Shown piece by piece: positions 22,484 to 22,923 of a stretch of DNA of 22,923 nucleotides (its first letter is position 1; every line of letters starts with the position of its first letter). The stretch lies in NCBI GenBank assembly GCA_964458125.1, contig CAYWHE010000043.1, forward strand, positions 1-22,923. Reading direction: 5' to 3'. Under the pieces are notes generated by a model. It was given only the letters and a program-made list of their open reading frames with translations. It was not told where the DNA came from and made no database searches. This stretch comes from CAYWHE01 sp964458125 (GTDB lineage: Bacteria > Bacteroidota > Bacteroidia > AKYH767-A > OLB10). The translations under genes were made by a program, and so were the position numbers.

Positions 22484-22923
22484 ATGAAATATAAAAGAAT
22501 CCTTCTGAAACTCAGCGGGGAGTCGCTGATGGGTGAAAAACAATTCGGCATCGACAACAACATGCTGGTGCAATATGCCAGGGATATCAAAAAAGTTGTG
22601 GATAAAGGCATTGAGGTGGCCATTGTCATTGGAGGCGGTAATATTTTCAGGGGACTGCAGGCTGCCGAAGGAGGAATGGACAGGGCCCAGGGTGATTACA
22701 TGGGGATGCTGGCTACCGTAATCAACAGTATGGCTCTCCAGGGTTCACTGGAAGGTATCGGCATTAAAACCCGGCTGCAATCAGCCATTAAAATGGAGGC
22801 TATCTGTGAACCCTTTATCCGCCGAAGGGCCATCCGACACCTCGAAAAGGGAAGGGTGGTGATTTTTGGGGCAGGCACTGGAAATCCTTATTTTACAACT
22901 GATACTGCAGCTTCCCTGCGGGC
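22484..22923 (+). CDS. pyrH: UMP kinase, 5' part only (cut by window edge)
   Basis: The first 146 codons of a bacterial uridylate kinase (UMP to UDP, pyrimidine nucleotide synthesis; amino-acid-kinase fold). Diagnostic segments are KLSGES (9-14), the phosphate-binding GGGNIFRG (50-57), GDYMGMLATVINSMALQ (70-86) and FGAGTGNPYFTTDTAAS (128-144). All match the hexameric bacterial enzyme and none appear altered. The ATG at 22484 gives the family N-terminus. No Shine-Dalgarno or clear TAnnTTTG promoter is visible in the 58 bp after the tsf terminator, so it may depend partly on read-through. In many Bacteroidota frr follows; that lies outside the window. Confidence 0.95.
   Translation, partial: MKYKRILLKLSGESLMGEKQFGIDNNMLVQYARDIKKVVDKGIEVAIVIGGGNIFRGLQAAEGGMDRAQGDYMGMLATVINSMALQGSLEGIGIKTRLQSAIKMEAICEPFIRRRAIRHLEKGRVVIFGAGTGNPYFTTDTAASLR

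Noticed and set aside
1..22923. tRNA, rRNA, insertion sequence, prophage, toxin-antitoxin or restriction genes
   Set aside because: I looked on both strands and saw no cloverleaf-like segment, transposase or integrase motif, terminal inverted repeats or defence-type genes.

Overview
The window looks like a chromosomal segment of a Bacteroidota bacterium. Four things point there. Three large proteins end in type IX secretion (T9SS) type A sorting domains. SprB-like and HYR repeats are abundant. The gene order rplM-rpsI-rpsB-tsf-pyrH is typical of the phylum. Promoters fit the TTTG-N19-TAnnTTTG pattern, and Shine-Dalgarno sequences are mostly absent. The sequence does not support a finer placement.

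Layout, left to right. (1) 1-243, minus: the N-terminal part of a DinB-like protein, cut by the window edge. (2) 536-5272, minus: a 1578-aa secreted multidomain protein with a signal peptide, a sialidase-associated N-terminal-type domain, Ig/PKD-like domains, HYR domains, eight SprB-like repeats and a T9SS tail. (3) 5709-7505, plus: a secreted class C beta-lactamase-like serine hydrolase with PKD/Ig-like domains and a T9SS tail. (4) A hairpin at 7650-7678, flanked by A and T runs, that can terminate both converging transcripts. (5) 7701-19109, minus: a giant T9SS protein of about 3802 aa with 43 SprB-like repeats of about 76 residues, three Ig-like domains, a unique module of about 170 residues, and a sorting domain. 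(6) An AT-rich divergent spacer (19110-19772) with a near-perfect Bacteroidota promoter for the next genes. (7) 19773-22384, plus: rplM, rpsI, rpsB and tsf in a tight operon, then a strong terminator and the start of pyrH, which runs off the window.

The left 19 kb is a cell-surface or secreted-protein island: two paralogous repeat proteins flank a secreted serine hydrolase, and all three are predicted to use the same T9SS. No PorP/SprF-type partner or other T9SS machinery gene is present. The right 3.5 kb is conserved translation and nucleotide metabolism.

The most interesting signals are inside the two repeat proteins. Their last five SprB repeats match one to one in order, subtype and almost exactly in length, so the C-terminal stalk appears to be a conserved module. 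Twelve repeats of the giant protein carry an extra cysteine pair that appears and disappears together, which suggests a second disulfide in a subset of repeats. The repeat next to the C-terminal modules has lost its first conserved cysteine in both proteins. A block of three repeats was duplicated inside the giant array. These are readings of the sequence; no search or structure prediction was run.
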